The notes beneath the pieces are model-generated. The model did no database searches, was not told the origin of the DNA, and worked only from the letters and a program-made list of their open reading frames with translations. 35,363 nucleotides of DNA from a virus, in IMG/VR virus record IMGVR_UViG_3300023196_002791, positions 1 to 35,363 of that record; one strand, 5' to 3'. Both the position numbers and the translations under genes were made by a program. Of this stretch, positions 5,887 to 15,924 are shown piece after piece (within the stretch, counting starts at the first letter, position 1; every line of letters begins with the position of its first letter).

Positions 5887-8369
5887 TATCGGCCCCCGTC
5901 GCCTAGAGCGTTTTTCAGATCGGGAAGCCGAATGCTCGACCGCCCGCCACCAGTTGCCGCACCTGGTGGATAAAAGAATTGCGTGTCAAAGTCACGCGCG
6001 GACTTCCTTTTTCGCCGGAAGGATCGGCTTGCATCCGGGTTCAGGATATCTTCAAGACGGTCCATAACCTCCCGTTCCCAAAGCATATCGGCAAACCAAA
6101 GGTTGCCGCCCGGCGTGTAGTTGCGGCCCAGTCGCACAAACTCTGCGCCCGCGTTGGTTTCCTCGCCGCGCACCACGTTCTGCACATTGCCCAGCGTCGC
6201 CCCAACAATATCGGTGCCCAGCCCCAGCGTCGGCCCGCCCAGCGTTGTGCCCAGCCCGCCGCCAAAGCGGTTGTGATCCGTAAAAATGAAATCCCCGAAG
6301 ATGCCCAGCCCGCCACCCTGAGCCATTGCCGCGACCCAGAATTTGGCCGTCGTCATGTCCTTTGGATCGCGGCCCGCTGCAATCTCTTTCAACTGTATGG
6401 CCACGCCGCCCAGAATTGTGTTCCAGATCAGCAGTTGCGCCGCATAGTTCGCCGCCGTCAGCGGTCGCCCGTCGAATGCCTCGGAAACCGACCGCGCAAC
6501 GTGCGTCATCAGAACCGTCAGGGAAAAACTGCGAAACTGAAACACGGCCCGCGCCGTCTCGCCCGTCAGTGTGCCGGGTTTCGATTGCCCGATAACAGCC
6601 GCCCGGCCTGATATCGTCGCGCTGGGCACCGCAAACTCTATGTCGCGATAGATGCCCGCCATCCAGCGATCAGCCGCCTCCTGGCCCGCCGCCTTGCGCA
6701 CCGCGTTCATGCCCATAACCTCAAGCCCGGCGAAGTCGTCCATGTCGCCCGCGCGCATCAAGTCCCAATCGCCTTCGGTCAGCCCCATCTTTTGCAGAAA
6801 CCGGCGTTGACGCGGGTCCAACTCGCCCCAGCCCTTATCACGCGCGGCAGCAAATGCCCGCATCCGCGACGTGCCCGCCGCCGTCCGGTGCGTTTCGGTC
6901 AGGAAGCCAAGGCCGGACATACGAATAACGCTTTCGGCAATGCCCGCGCTCGACTTCATAACCATATCTTCCAGGTCATGCCGCGCGGCAGCCGCGCCAT
7001 AGTCCAGTCCGACGGACAGGATCAGCCCCAGGTCGCCCGCCGCCTCACGATTGGCCCCGGATGCTGCCAGTCGCACAAAGTCACTCAGAAATTGAAACTG
7101 CCCCACGCCGACGAATTTGGCAGAAACACGCTGCGAGTTGAAATCCGAGATCGAAGAAATCACCGCCTTGCCCAGCAGAGACGCCGAAAGCCAGTTGCGG
7201 GTTGCCGCCATTGTGGCCGCCATCCGCTCGTTGACCGGCACGTTGGTTTCCCCGGTGAACAGCCGAAACTTACTTTCGGCCTGATAGAGCCGTTTTTCAA
7301 ACAGCTTGAGCGCATCCTTTTCGCCGGATCGTGCCGCGATGCCCCGCGCGCCATCCTTGAGCCAGGCCCATGAATGCGTCGGGTTTGGCCCTAGCACTTC
7401 CATCATGGCAATATCGCGCGCCATGCTGTCCAGATGCCGCAGCATTGTGTCGAAAGGATCGGCCCCGCCGCCGAATTGCTCGTTGTAGGACGCCCAGCTA
7501 TCCGCGTCCTTGAAGATCAGAAAGCGGTGATCGGATCGGCGTTTTGCCATCATGCCCCGGCCCGCGTGTGCGGTCGGGTTGCGGCTGGCGTGGCCGTCGG
7601 TGCGGATATCTTCGTTGACCCGATCCAGTATTGCCCGGCGCTTTGCGGCGCTATAGGGAACGCCCCCATTGTCGCGCTCGGCCATCGCGTCCCAATCAAG
7701 CAGGCCGTCGGTCGCGTCGGCCCACTCGCCGGGCCGGGCACCCCGCACCTTATTCGTGTCATGCCATTGCGGCATGTTCCAGCGCGCCAGCTTGGCAATA
7801 TCGCCGCCTGCCGCGTTGAACCTGGTGCGCGCCCGCTCGGCGGTGTCGGCCCACACCTTAGCAAAGCCCTTGGCCTGGGCGTCGCCCGTTTCCTCGCCGA
7901 ATACCTCGCGCAGCGTGTCCATCATCAGCGCTTTTTTGCGGCGCATGGTCAGGGCATTGCGGCGGAATGTCCGCATGGCCTCGCTCATCGGCCCTTTGAG
8001 GTAGGATCGGACGGCATGATACTGCCCGGTCATGGTTTGCCCGGCATAGGTGCCGCTTGGATCCTCCACCATTGCAGACAGTGCCGCCGCCGGGTTGATC
8101 TTGCCGGTCAGGGTGCGATGCTCTGACAGTTCATCAGTGCGGCGCTTGAGCGTTGATCGCGTCAGGCCCGTGCGGCGACGGCGCTGGAATGTTTCCTGGC
8201 GTGTCCGGTCGAGGATCGCCCGCGCCGCAGCCGCGTCGGCCTGCACGTCGCCCATGGCCGCGCCCATGTCGGCGGCCTCGCTTGCGTGTTCCTCCAATAG
8301 TTCGCGCGCGCGCTCTGGTGGAATGTGCCCGTCATCGACGGCGCGGCGGATGCAGTCACCAAAACTCAT
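5886..8369 (-). CDS. Large virion-associated protein (probable internal/ejected protein)
   Basis: An 827-residue, mostly helical protein starting [11 protein letters not shown]; the ATG overlaps the upstream stop (ATGA). The first 250 residues are highly charged, with long Arg-rich helices (for example [18 protein letters not shown]). Several hydrophobic stretches occur in the second half (around [15 protein letters not shown]). It follows the polyvalent internal virion protein and precedes the tail fibre, in the place of the last core protein of T7-like phages. Size and composition fit a protein packed in the capsid core and ejected with the DNA, but I recognise no catalytic motif. Its last residues ([14 protein letters not shown]) overlap the fibre start region by a single base. 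Confidence 0.7.
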   Translation of the reverse strand: MSFGDCIRRAVDDGHIPPERARELLEEHASEAADMGAAMGDVQADAAAARAILDRTRQETFQRRRRTGLTRSTLKRRTDELSEHRTLTGKINPAAALSAMVEDPSGTYAGQTMTGQYHAVRSYLKGPMSEAMRTFRRNALTMRRKKALMMDTLREVFGEETGDAQAKGFAKVWADTAERARTRFNAAGGDIAKLARWNMPQWHDTNKVRGARPGEWADATDGLLDWDAMAERDNGGVPYSAAKRRAILDRVNEDIRTDGHASRNPTAHAGRGMMAKRRSDHRFLIFKDADSWASYNEQFGGGADPFDTMLRHLDSMARDIAMMEVLGPNPTHSWAWLKDGARGIAARSGEKDALKLFEKRLYQAESKFRLFTGETNVPVNERMAATMAATRNWLSASLLGKAVISSISDFNSQRVSAKFVGVGQFQFLSDFVRLAASGANREAAGDLGLILSVGLDYGAAAARHDLEDMVMKSSAGIAESVIRMSGLGFLTETHRTAAGTSRMRAFAAARDKGWGELDPRQRRFLQKMGLTEGDWDLMRAGDMDDFAGLEVMGMNAVRKAAGQEAADRWMAGIYRDIEFAVPSATISGRAAVIGQSKPGTLTGETARAVFQFRSFSLTVLMTHVARSVSEAFDGRPLTAANYAAQLLIWNTILGGVAIQLKEIAAGRDPKDMTTAKFWVAAMAQGGGLGIFGDFIFTDHNRFGGGLGTTLGGPTLGLGTDIVGATLGNVQNVVRGEETNAGAEFVRLGRNYTPGGNLWFADMLWEREVMDRLEDILNPDASRSFRRKRKSARDFDTQFFYPPGAATGGGRSSIRLPDLKNALGDGGR

Positions 8370-11300
8370 TTCAGGCAAACCTCTGCAATGTCTAGCGTTT
8401 CGTCAATTTCATCCAGTTCTGCCGCAACGTCGTTCGGGTTGCGCTTTTCAAACACAACATCGCCCGCATCGTCCAGCCGGTCGCCCGGCATGGTATCAAA
8501 CAAGTCCTTGAATGTGGGGTTGTCTGGATCGCGCTCGGCGATCAAGTCCTCTAGGTCGGTTTGGCGTTCGCCAACTTCAGGCCCTTCGACACCGCCTCGC
8601 GCATTGCCTGGCTCGGTTCCGGCTCCGGGTTCAGTTCGCGCCGCAGGTAGGCCGAAGCTGGTCCCGTCGAATGGGTTTTCCCCTTGGATTTCGCTGATTG
8701 CTTTTGGGTCATCTATCCCCCCGTTGTTGTCGATTTCTGCAAAGCCGTCCGCAGCGTCCTGGTCGCGCAATGACCGGAACACCGCGGCAGGCTTATCGCC
8801 CACTGCGTCCACATACTCCGGCGCGATCAAGCGCCCGGTATTCACAAATCTAAGGATCATGCGGCGGTAGGCTTCGGCTGGTTCAACCGCCATGCTCGCC
8901 ACACGGACAACATAGCCTGCTTCACGTAGCTTTGCAATAACCCTGGCGATACTTGCCTCATTGCCGCCGACCTTGGGAATGACCAGGTTTTCGCCCTCGG
9001 CCATCATGCCATCCATCAGGGCATTGGCAAGATCGCTGCTTTCCTCATGTGTGGCATTCGCGCCAATGCCGCCGTCATATTCGGGCAGGGTTGCCTTAAT
9101 GTCGTCAGGGTCGATGATTGCCGCGCGCTGCGCCTTCGCGATCTTATTGGCAACCGTGGATTTCCCGGCGGCAGGCGGCCCCAGAACAATCGTGGCCGTG
9201 CGGTCCTGGCCTGTTTCCCCCGCTTGCTCGCGCGCCTTGGCGACCCATCGCGGCACGGCCTCGGCGGTGCCGGTGACGGTTTCGCCATCGAAATCATAAG
9301 ACCGCGTTGCGTGCCAATCGTCGCTGTCGTAGCCCGGCGCGTCGCGGGTTTCCGGGCGCGCTGCCATGTCTTCCAGCGCTTGCACCACCGCCGGATGATT
9401 GTCGATAACCTCGCGCTCGATGCCGGTTTCGACAATCGCAGCCAGATCGGACAGGAGGTCGCTATCGTCCTGAAACGCCTCGCGCGGCTCGTCCGCAATC
9501 GGTCTAACTACCTTTTCATACCCCTGGTCAAGCGCGTCCCTGTAGGCAGCTTGGAAACTATCGTGGTGCGTGTCGCCGCTCGGACCCTTATCGTCAAGAT
9601 AAGTAATGCGCGCGCCGGGCTGGCCATCCATGCGAGGGCCGACAAGCGCTTTTAACTTGCCATTGCGGGTTTCCAAGCGGGCAGGCATACCCGTCGCCGC
9701 CAACGCATCGGCCAGAACGCGCCGCGCATCGCTAAGGGCCGCGCTCAACGTCATGTACAAATCTAGCTTGTTGTCTCCAGCGGTGCCCGCCTCAACCTCG
9801 GCTTCTAGTGCTTCCCAATCGGCGCGAACCTCGTTCAAAGCATCTTCGGCGTCGGCCACCACTTCATCAGCGGATTGCCCCCCTTCCGGCTCGACTGTAT
9901 CGCGGATCGGGTTCGCCGCTACTTGTTCGCGTTGCGCCTCGCTGCCTCGTTCCCCGACGGCGGCGTTGTGGTCAGGTGCTTGAGCGCTCTGGCCTTGATT
10001 ATCGCCATCCGGTCCTGCGCGGCTGCCTGTAGCCCCGTCAAGATCGCCTCGTTCAATTCCTCGTCGGACAGCATCGGCGACGGCTTGGGCTGCGTCTTTG
10101 ATTTTGCCGGTGTCTTTGTAGCTTTTCGCGCCATCGTTCAGAGCCTCCGAAATCGGTCCCGCCCGGTGCGCCAGTTTTTTGACCAGCGCCATCGCGGTTT
10201 CCGTGGTTTGCCTTATCGCCGCATTGGACGCCTGGTCCAGCCGGTTTTCGCCCGCCGACGTGATCCGGTCGCCCCGCTCGGTCAGGGTGCGGAATGTCGC
10301 CTTGTCCTCGCCCAGAATGCGCAGAGCGCGGTCCAGCACCTTGGCCTTTTCCGCGAACAGGCTTTCGGTCGTGACGCTTTCCCCAAACAGATCGGAAGTG
10401 ACTTCCTTTGTGCGCGGCGCGTTCAGGGCTTGGTCAATGATGCTTTCGGCTTGCGCCAGGTTCGCGGGTTTCAGGCGTTCCAGCAGCCGCATGATCGGCA
10501 GGTGCAGCGCCTTGTCCTCGACCATGCGGCCAACGGCAGCGGAAAAGTTTTGCGGCACAACCTCGTTGATGAACAGCCCGAATGCGTCGTCACTCAACCG
10601 CGTCAGGTGCGTGGCGACAATCGTTCCCGGCCCGACAGGCAGATTTTCAATGACCTCTGGCGCAACGCGCAAGACCTTGGCTGCATCGCGTGCCATGGCC
10701 GCCGTCATCCCGTCTGCGGCTTCCGCAATGTTCTTGATCGCGCCCGCCACACGCGCGGCCTCGACCGACACGCCGTCGCTTTCCCGCAAGACCTCGGCCA
10801 GCAGGCGGATATCCTGGGATGGATCGCGCTTCATTATCCGTTGCGCAAGGCTGACGCGCTGGTGCCCATCCACAATCGCGCGGGTGCCGTCCTTGAATTC
10901 GTAGACGATAACCCGGCCCGACAGGCTGTTGTCCCATTCAGGATCATTGCGCAGCTTGTCCGTTACCCCGGAAGCGTCAGCATCACTTTTGAATTGAAAC
11001 TGGCCCGGCATTATTTTCAGATCGGCGGCCCTGACTTCATCGACGGCACCATACAGCAGCGCCCCGCCAGGTGCCGTGTCAAAGATCGGCCTGTCCGGTT
11101 GCGGCTCGCCCACCGCCGCGCGCGTCTCACGCTGACGCGCCTCGCCCGCCGATAGCACATCGGTTTCGGTTGCTGCGGCTGCGGCATCGTCCAGATCACG
11201 GGCAATCCGTGCGCCCACAGCTTGAGCGTCCGCGCGCCCGGTGTCCTGCAAGCCTTTGGCAAGGGTGCGGCGTTCCTCTGGCGTGCCGCCCCCCTTGAGC

Positions 11301-12034
11301 GTGCGGATCAGTGCCCCCGGCCCCTTGAACAGCGCCACAAAGCCAGCACCAAAGGCCGCGCCAAACAGGGCATTGACCCAAACGCTTTCCGGCTCATCGC
11401 CAATCGCTTCGAGATAGGCGTTGCGGCTCGGCGTTATTCCCGCCTCAATCCCAGCATTCAGCGCGCTTTCAATCGCCAGCGTACCCCAAAAGCCAATTCG
11501 GGCAGGTGCGCCGATTGCCAGCGTGGCCAGGTTTTCAGGGTGCGTGAATTGTGCGCCAAAGCCACCGATCAAGGCCCCGGCGGTTCCAGCGACCGGCCCA
11601 GCGGCACCAATGCGCCGTTCCTGGAATTCGCGCAGTTCCAGATCGCTTTCCGCCTTGTCGTTGCGGCTTTCCTGCACCGCTGTAACGCCAAATTGCTCTG
11701 GAACCTCGACGCCCCCCCGCGTCAGGATTTCATTAAGCGCGCCCAGGTCGCCGCTTACGTCGCCCATGTCAGGCGCGGAACCATCATCGAAGGCAGACAG
11801 GCCCAGGCGGTCCTCAAGGTCCAACAGTGGGTCAATCGGTTGATCTTCTGGCCAGTTGTCAAATGCGAAATCAAGGTATTCCTCGTATGCCGACTGGTTG
11901 AATTTTTCGTCACGCCGCGCATCCATTGGTGCCTCAAGCCCAAAACTGGCACCGATGGACGACAACAGCCCAGCCCCGCCGCTCAGATCGGCAACCTGCC
12001 CGCGCGGTGCGGCTGTTTTAATCCAATCCGTCAC
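8366..12034 (-). CDS. Polyvalent internal virion protein: ParB-like domain plus zeta-toxin-like kinase
   Basis: About 1222 residues from a GTG that overlaps the previous stop (GTGA); an in-frame TTG lies 21 bases upstream. Order of parts: an N-terminal hydrophobic/Gly-Ala region (about 145-240); a ParB/Srx-like domain (about 335-405) with the signature VDGHQRVSLAQ; long helical linkers; and a P-loop kinase domain (about 945-1095) with Walker A GPPAAGKS (952-959), DPDD (975-978) and a HEESS segment, as in zeta-toxin/PezT-type kinases. An acidic tail follows. ParB-like domains bind DNA or nucleotides; zeta kinases phosphorylate UDP-sugars or other small substrates. Combining such effector domains in a virion protein matches the 'polyvalent proteins' described for phages and conjugative elements, thought to act in the host right after ejection. 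No antitoxin is seen nearby. Confidence 0.82.
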   Translation of the reverse strand: MTDWIKTAAPRGQVADLSGGAGLLSSIGASFGLEAPMDARRDEKFNQSAYEEYLDFAFDNWPEDQPIDPLLDLEDRLGLSAFDDGSAPDMGDVSGDLGALNEILTRGGVEVPEQFGVTAVQESRNDKAESDLELREFQERRIGAAGPVAGTAGALIGGFGAQFTHPENLATLAIGAPARIGFWGTLAIESALNAGIEAGITPSRNAYLEAIGDEPESVWVNALFGAAFGAGFVALFKGPGALIRTLKGGGTPEERRTLAKGLQDTGRADAQAVGARIARDLDDAAAAATETDVLSAGEARQRETRAAVGEPQPDRPIFDTAPGGALLYGAVDEVRAADLKIMPGQFQFKSDADASGVTDKLRNDPEWDNSLSGRVIVYEFKDGTRAIVDGHQRVSLAQRIMKRDPSQDIRLLAEVLRESDGVSVEAARVAGAIKNIAEAADGMTAAMARDAAKVLRVAPEVIENLPVGPGTIVATHLTRLSDDAFGLFINEVVPQNFSAAVGRMVEDKALHLPIMRLLERLKPANLAQAESIIDQALNAPRTKEVTSDLFGESVTTESLFAEKAKVLDRALRILGEDKATFRTLTERGDRITSAGENRLDQASNAAIRQTTETAMALVKKLAHRAGPISEALNDGAKSYKDTGKIKDAAQAVADAVRRGIERGDLDGATGSRAGPDGDNQGQSAQAPDHNAAVGERGSEAQREQVAANPIRDTVEPEGGQSADEVVADAEDALNEVRADWEALEAEVEAGTAGDNKLDLYMTLSAALSDARRVLADALAATGMPARLETRNGKLKALVGPRMDGQPGARITYLDDKGPSGDTHHDSFQAAYRDALDQGYEKVVRPIADEPREAFQDDSDLLSDLAAIVETGIEREVIDNHPAVVQALEDMAARPETRDAPGYDSDDWHATRSYDFDGETVTGTAEAVPRWVAKAREQAGETGQDRTATIVLGPPAAGKSTVANKIAKAQRAAIIDPDDIKATLPEYDGGIGANATHEESSDLANALMDGMMAEGENLVIPKVGGNEASIARVIAKLREAGYVVRVASMAVEPAEAYRRMILRFVNTGRLIAPEYVDAVGDKPAAVFRSLRDQDAADGFAEIDNNGGIDDPKAISEIQGENPFDGTSFGLPAARTEPGAGTEPGNARGGVEGPEVGERQTDLEDLIAERDPDNPTFKDLFDTMPGDRLDDAGDVVFEKRNPNDVAAELDEIDETLDIAEVCLK

Positions 12035-15000
12035 TGGCCACGCCCAAGCGCCCAAAGGCGCGAAACGTCAAGTTCAACCGTCGATCCGTCCTCATAAATA
12101 AACGTGTTGCCAAAATCATCGGCAGGGAAAAACTTGTACTGATTGCCCGGCACCGGGTTCATCTGGCCAACCAGGCCCATGAATTGCCCAAACGGAATTG
12201 GCTTGCCGTAGGTGTCAAACGGCTGGGCACCCAATCCGATTTCCAAAAACTGCGGGTTGCTCGCCACACCCATCGCATTGTTGAACACTTCGGTCGTCCA
12301 TTTATCGGGCAGAATAACCGGGCCAAAGTTGCTATTGTAAACACCGCCCGCCTTGGTCGCGCTGTCCATGCCGAATGCAACCTCGTAGCCCATCTGCATG
12401 TGCTTATCTTCGACCTCGGCCTTGTTATCCCGCGCCGCAAAGCCAATCGCGTAATGCTCCGCGATATCCTCAACGCGCGACAGGGTGCCGACAGCGAAGT
12501 AGCCAGCCGCAATCGCCGCGCCCGCGACCTCTTGCCTGATAGTGTGCCGGTCGATTTTATTCGGAATGGTCAGGTCGCTTTCGGTCCCAAACAGCATGAC
12601 CTCCGCATCCTGCGTCCGGCCCAGCCGCGCCATTGAACCGGCGATTGCGTACATGCCATTCCCGCCCAGCGCTTCCAGAACCGCCGTTGACTGTTCCATC
12701 GGCAATTCTGCCAGCCCTTCCAGGAATTCAATGCGCGCTGTTGCCGACAGTTCGGTATCGTCCAACAATCCTTTGAGCCGTGTCTTTTCGGCGGCGTCCA
12801 GCGGAACCGGCGTCAAAACGCCCTCACCCTCGGCGGCAAGGCTCACATCAAGCACACGCTGCGCAACCTGCGCGCCCAGGTCGCCAGTCGTTTCACCGTC
12901 CAGCGGGATAACCTCGATCCCCTTGGCCTTGGCGAAACTCGTGGCGTCGCTGCGCGCCATTTCCGTCAAGTTGGTACTCCACTCGTCCAGCTTGCCCAGA
13001 ACCTCGCCAATGAACACGCCCTCTTTGCCGTAGCCCTTGCCCTCGGCGGCCAGATCGTTCAGCCGTTCCTGAATTGCCGTCATCGCGTCATCGCGCTGAT
13101 CGGCGGTCAGGTCGGTCATATCGCCGATTGTATCATAAACCGTTTTTGCCTGGGCGATCTGTTCCAGCAATTCCGGCTTGCCTGCGGCCTGCGCCTCCAT
13201 TCCGGCCCAGTCAATTTCATCAAGAACCGTGCCCTCCACCGTTGCATCCAGAATTGTGTTCACGCCTGTCATGTCGGCGGTGATGCCCTTTTGAAGTTCT
13301 TTCAGCTTATGTTCGAGTTGAAGAATGACGGCGGTTGCCTCGTCATCTATTTCGCCGCGCTCGGCAGCGGCTTGAAGCTGGGTTTTCTGACTGTTGATAT
13401 ACGCGCTCAGTTCCCCGCCGGTCATGCCGTGCGTGGCAACGGCAGCGTCAGCCGTGGCGAATGCAACCTCGGCTTCGCGCTGCAATGCCGGGTAGCCCTC
13501 AAGATCGGCCAGGATCGCGGCCCGTTCCTCGGCGGGAATGGCAATCGGCGCACCGGCTTCGGTCATCGACACGTAGGGGTTGATCGTTTCCGTCGTGTGC
13601 TTTTTCAGCGTGGCGGCAGCGGCCCGCGCCGCCGCTTCCTTCTGCGCCTGTTCTGCCCGCACCCCGACCTCAAGCTGGCCCAGCAGTTGAAGCGCCTGAC
13701 CCGGCGGCAGGGGCGACCGGCCCGCGAAAATCTCTTTCCTCATTTCCGAGACAAACGCGCCCTTGGCGGTCGATCTCTCGAAATCCCCCCGGATCATCAT
13801 TTCTGCCGAAGCGTCACCCATCGCCTGCATTTGCGCGCCCATCTGCGCAACGCTCATGATCCCCGCGCGCGCCCGATCAGCAGGGTAGTCCACACCGTTG
13901 AAGGTGAACGCCTCACGCGGCCCGAATTGCGCAAGCTGGCGCTGTGTGCGGACCAGGTGCCCCTGGATTTCCGACGTGCTGGCACCGGACAGAGCCAGCC
14001 ATTGCGCTTGTTCGTTTGCCGCATCGACCGCCATGTTGAAGGCTTCGGTTTGCCCGGCAATCGTCTTTTTCTCGATCTGCCCGATTGCCTGCCGCACCGC
14101 CACGCCGCGTTGCGTTTCGAATTCGGTTTCCATGTCGATTGCAAGGCCGGTCATCGACGCGGGAAGATCACCCATGACCTGCGAGCGTAGGGCGTCCATC
14201 TGTTGATTGAGCGCGCCCAGGTCGCCGCCCGCTTCCATCGCAGCAATAGAGGCCCCGGAATAAAGCGCCTGCCGCGCCCGCGCGCCAATCACGCGCTCTG
14301 CGGCCTCGTTGAATGCAGCGTCATAATAGGTAAACGGCAAGCGGCGCTCGAATGATGCGCCCCCCGTCGATACCAGTTCCATATCCGGCATTTGCGGAAT
14401 GAAATTGCCGTCAGGCCCAGCGGCCACCGGCCCGACCTCAACGCGGGTTTGCCCATACTTGCGCCCGCCCGCCGCTCGGCCCTCGCGGACGGCGGCCAAA
14501 AGTGTCAGGTCGCCGTTGAATTCATCGTGATCTTGGCCGCGTGTGTTCGGCCCCCAAAACATTTCATTGCCGCCGCCAATGTGAACGCCCCAGCCATAAT
14601 GCCCAATGCCCGGAAAATATGGTGCAGCGGCACGGAACAGTTTGGCGTAGGCTTTTTTATTCTGATCGGGCGTAACATCTTTGCCGTTGTAGCTCAGCAC
14701 AAAGTCAGCCGTGCCCGATTTCCCGTGATCGTGTACATCGTGCCGGGTTGATCCGGTGCGGCGCGCATTGACAAACTTGGCGATATCCACCGGGTTCGTG
14801 ATGCCCCGCGCAGCCGCCATCTGTTTTAGCTGGTTTTCGGAATACTGACCGCCCGACTTGACGCGCACGTCCCAGCCCTTGCCCAGCGATCCGGCGACAA
14901 TCGCCGAAACCGTCGCCATGTATTCATCTGTCAGCCCGCGATTTCGCCTGGCCCCCGGCGTTTTGTCGCCCATTCCCAGGAAGCCCGGCAGGATAAACGT

Positions 15001-15387
15001 CGCATTGGCCGCCGTGACCGGCGCGGCACCACCCCCTGCGGCCCCCTGAGCGAGGTTAGGGCGGGCTTTAGGCCTGGGCGGTTTCTGCGCAGTCGGCAGG
15101 TTCGGCCCCTGCACCGGGCGTGCATCAAGCCCTGCGATGGTTCCCGCGCTGGCGGCCTCTTGTGATCGCACTTCCCAGGACGGCCCGCCGGTTTCGACCT
15201 CGCCCAGCAGATCGGTTTCGGCTTGCCGCTTGCGAACCTCCATAGCCGCCGGGCGCAGAAAATCGGATGCAGCGCCCAACACGCTTGCGAAGCCAGCCAT
15301 GGCCCGCGCTTCGCCGTCCAGAACGGGCTGCGGCCCCTGCACCATCGGGTCAACGCGGGACGGGCCATAGCGACGGACATTAGCCAT
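12031..15387 (-). CDS. Internal virion protein with M15-like peptidoglycan peptidase domain
   Basis: A 1118-residue protein. After a Pro/Ala-rich N-terminus, residues about 145-285 look like an M15-family (VanX/VanY-like) zinc peptidase. HDHGKSGTADF gives H221-x6-D228, the paired zinc ligands, and GWGVHIGGG gives H269 as third ligand. Such enzymes cut peptide stems of peptidoglycan. The other 800 residues are helical and coiled, rich in Ala, Gln and Glu, typical of T7 gp15/gp16-like core proteins that form the ejection conduit. T7 gp16 carries a lytic transglycosylase; here a peptidase probably does the same job of local wall opening during DNA entry. Start ATG with AAGGAG upstream, overlapping the previous gene by 8 bases. 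Confidence 0.78.
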   Translation of the reverse strand: MANVRRYGPSRVDPMVQGPQPVLDGEARAMAGFASVLGAASDFLRPAAMEVRKRQAETDLLGEVETGGPSWEVRSQEAASAGTIAGLDARPVQGPNLPTAQKPPRPKARPNLAQGAAGGGAAPVTAANATFILPGFLGMGDKTPGARRNRGLTDEYMATVSAIVAGSLGKGWDVRVKSGGQYSENQLKQMAAARGITNPVDIAKFVNARRTGSTRHDVHDHGKSGTADFVLSYNGKDVTPDQNKKAYAKLFRAAAPYFPGIGHYGWGVHIGGGNEMFWGPNTRGQDHDEFNGDLTLLAAVREGRAAGGRKYGQTRVEVGPVAAGPDGNFIPQMPDMELVSTGGASFERRLPFTYYDAAFNEAAERVIGARARQALYSGASIAAMEAGGDLGALNQQMDALRSQVMGDLPASMTGLAIDMETEFETQRGVAVRQAIGQIEKKTIAGQTEAFNMAVDAANEQAQWLALSGASTSEIQGHLVRTQRQLAQFGPREAFTFNGVDYPADRARAGIMSVAQMGAQMQAMGDASAEMMIRGDFERSTAKGAFVSEMRKEIFAGRSPLPPGQALQLLGQLEVGVRAEQAQKEAAARAAAATLKKHTTETINPYVSMTEAGAPIAIPAEERAAILADLEGYPALQREAEVAFATADAAVATHGMTGGELSAYINSQKTQLQAAAERGEIDDEATAVILQLEHKLKELQKGITADMTGVNTILDATVEGTVLDEIDWAGMEAQAAGKPELLEQIAQAKTVYDTIGDMTDLTADQRDDAMTAIQERLNDLAAEGKGYGKEGVFIGEVLGKLDEWSTNLTEMARSDATSFAKAKGIEVIPLDGETTGDLGAQVAQRVLDVSLAAEGEGVLTPVPLDAAEKTRLKGLLDDTELSATARIEFLEGLAELPMEQSTAVLEALGGNGMYAIAGSMARLGRTQDAEVMLFGTESDLTIPNKIDRHTIRQEVAGAAIAAGYFAVGTLSRVEDIAEHYAIGFAARDNKAEVEDKHMQMGYEVAFGMDSATKAGGVYNSNFGPVILPDKWTTEVFNNAMGVASNPQFLEIGLGAQPFDTYGKPIPFGQFMGLVGQMNPVPGNQYKFFPADDFGNTFIYEDGSTVELDVSRLWALGRGQ

Positions 15388-15922
15388 AATCGCTCACTCC
15401 TTTTGCCAGAATGCCCGCGCCGGTTCCAAACGATCCGAGCAGCGCCGCGCGGCCTTCGCTCAAAAGCCCCCGGCGACGACGGCGCGCAAGGCGCATTCGG
15501 TTTTGGTAGTTGTTGCGGTTGGTGTTCAGATCGCGCCCGGCCTCGGCGCTGGTGGCCTCACGAATTTGCCGGGCCGTGCCCACTGCCGGATTGACCCCGT
15601 TGGCGATCTGCACAACCTGTTGCTCGGAAATCAGCGCCTCATATTCCTTGGCCAGCTTGCGCTGATTGGCGGACCCTGCCGCCCCCTCCTGCGCTTCGGT
15701 CACACTGGCTTCGTTGGCCGCATCTTGCGCCGCTCGGTTGGCGGATACCCCCGCCGCAATTGTGGTCAGCGCCCGGAAAACGGACAGGCCCTTTGCCAGC
15801 CCCAGCGAGGCCGCGCCGACCGGCCCGGCAACCGCCGTCGCCGATGCCCCCGCCGTCGCCGATGCCCCCGCCGCGCCAAGCGCGCCGATCCCTTTTCCGA
15901 TAGCGAGAAACATTGTCGCCAT
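15380..15922 (-). CDS. Internal virion protein B-like (T7 gp14 type)
   Basis: A 180-residue protein starting MATMFLAIGKGIG; GAGG lies 8 bases before the ATG. The N-terminal half is Ala/Gly-rich and hydrophobic (GALGAAGASATAGASATAVAGPVGAA). The middle is helical with Gln-rich heptads (EALISEQQVVQIAN), and the C-terminus is strongly basic (RMRLARRRRRGLL) ending in a Gly-rich tail. This plan and the place between tail tubular protein B and a 1118-residue core protein match T7 gp14, which inserts in the outer membrane during ejection. Sequence similarity to T7 itself is not visible by eye. Confidence 0.72.
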   Translation of the reverse strand: MATMFLAIGKGIGALGAAGASATAGASATAVAGPVGAASLGLAKGLSVFRALTTIAAGVSANRAAQDAANEASVTEAQEGAAGSANQRKLAKEYEALISEQQVVQIANGVNPAVGTARQIREATSAEAGRDLNTNRNNYQNRMRLARRRRRGLLSEGRAALLGSFGTGAGILAKGVSDYG

Positions 15923-15924
15923 GG

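Noticed and set aside
9000-9200. Zeta kinase domain as part of a toxin-antitoxin pair
   Set aside because: No epsilon-like antitoxin gene lies next to it, and the domain is internal to a virion protein; the 67-residue early protein is only a speculative partner.
9875-11155. A 426-codon plus-strand frame
   Set aside because: Antisense to the polyvalent virion gene; composition (Arg/Pro-rich) and lack of ribosome site fit a GC-rich shadow frame.
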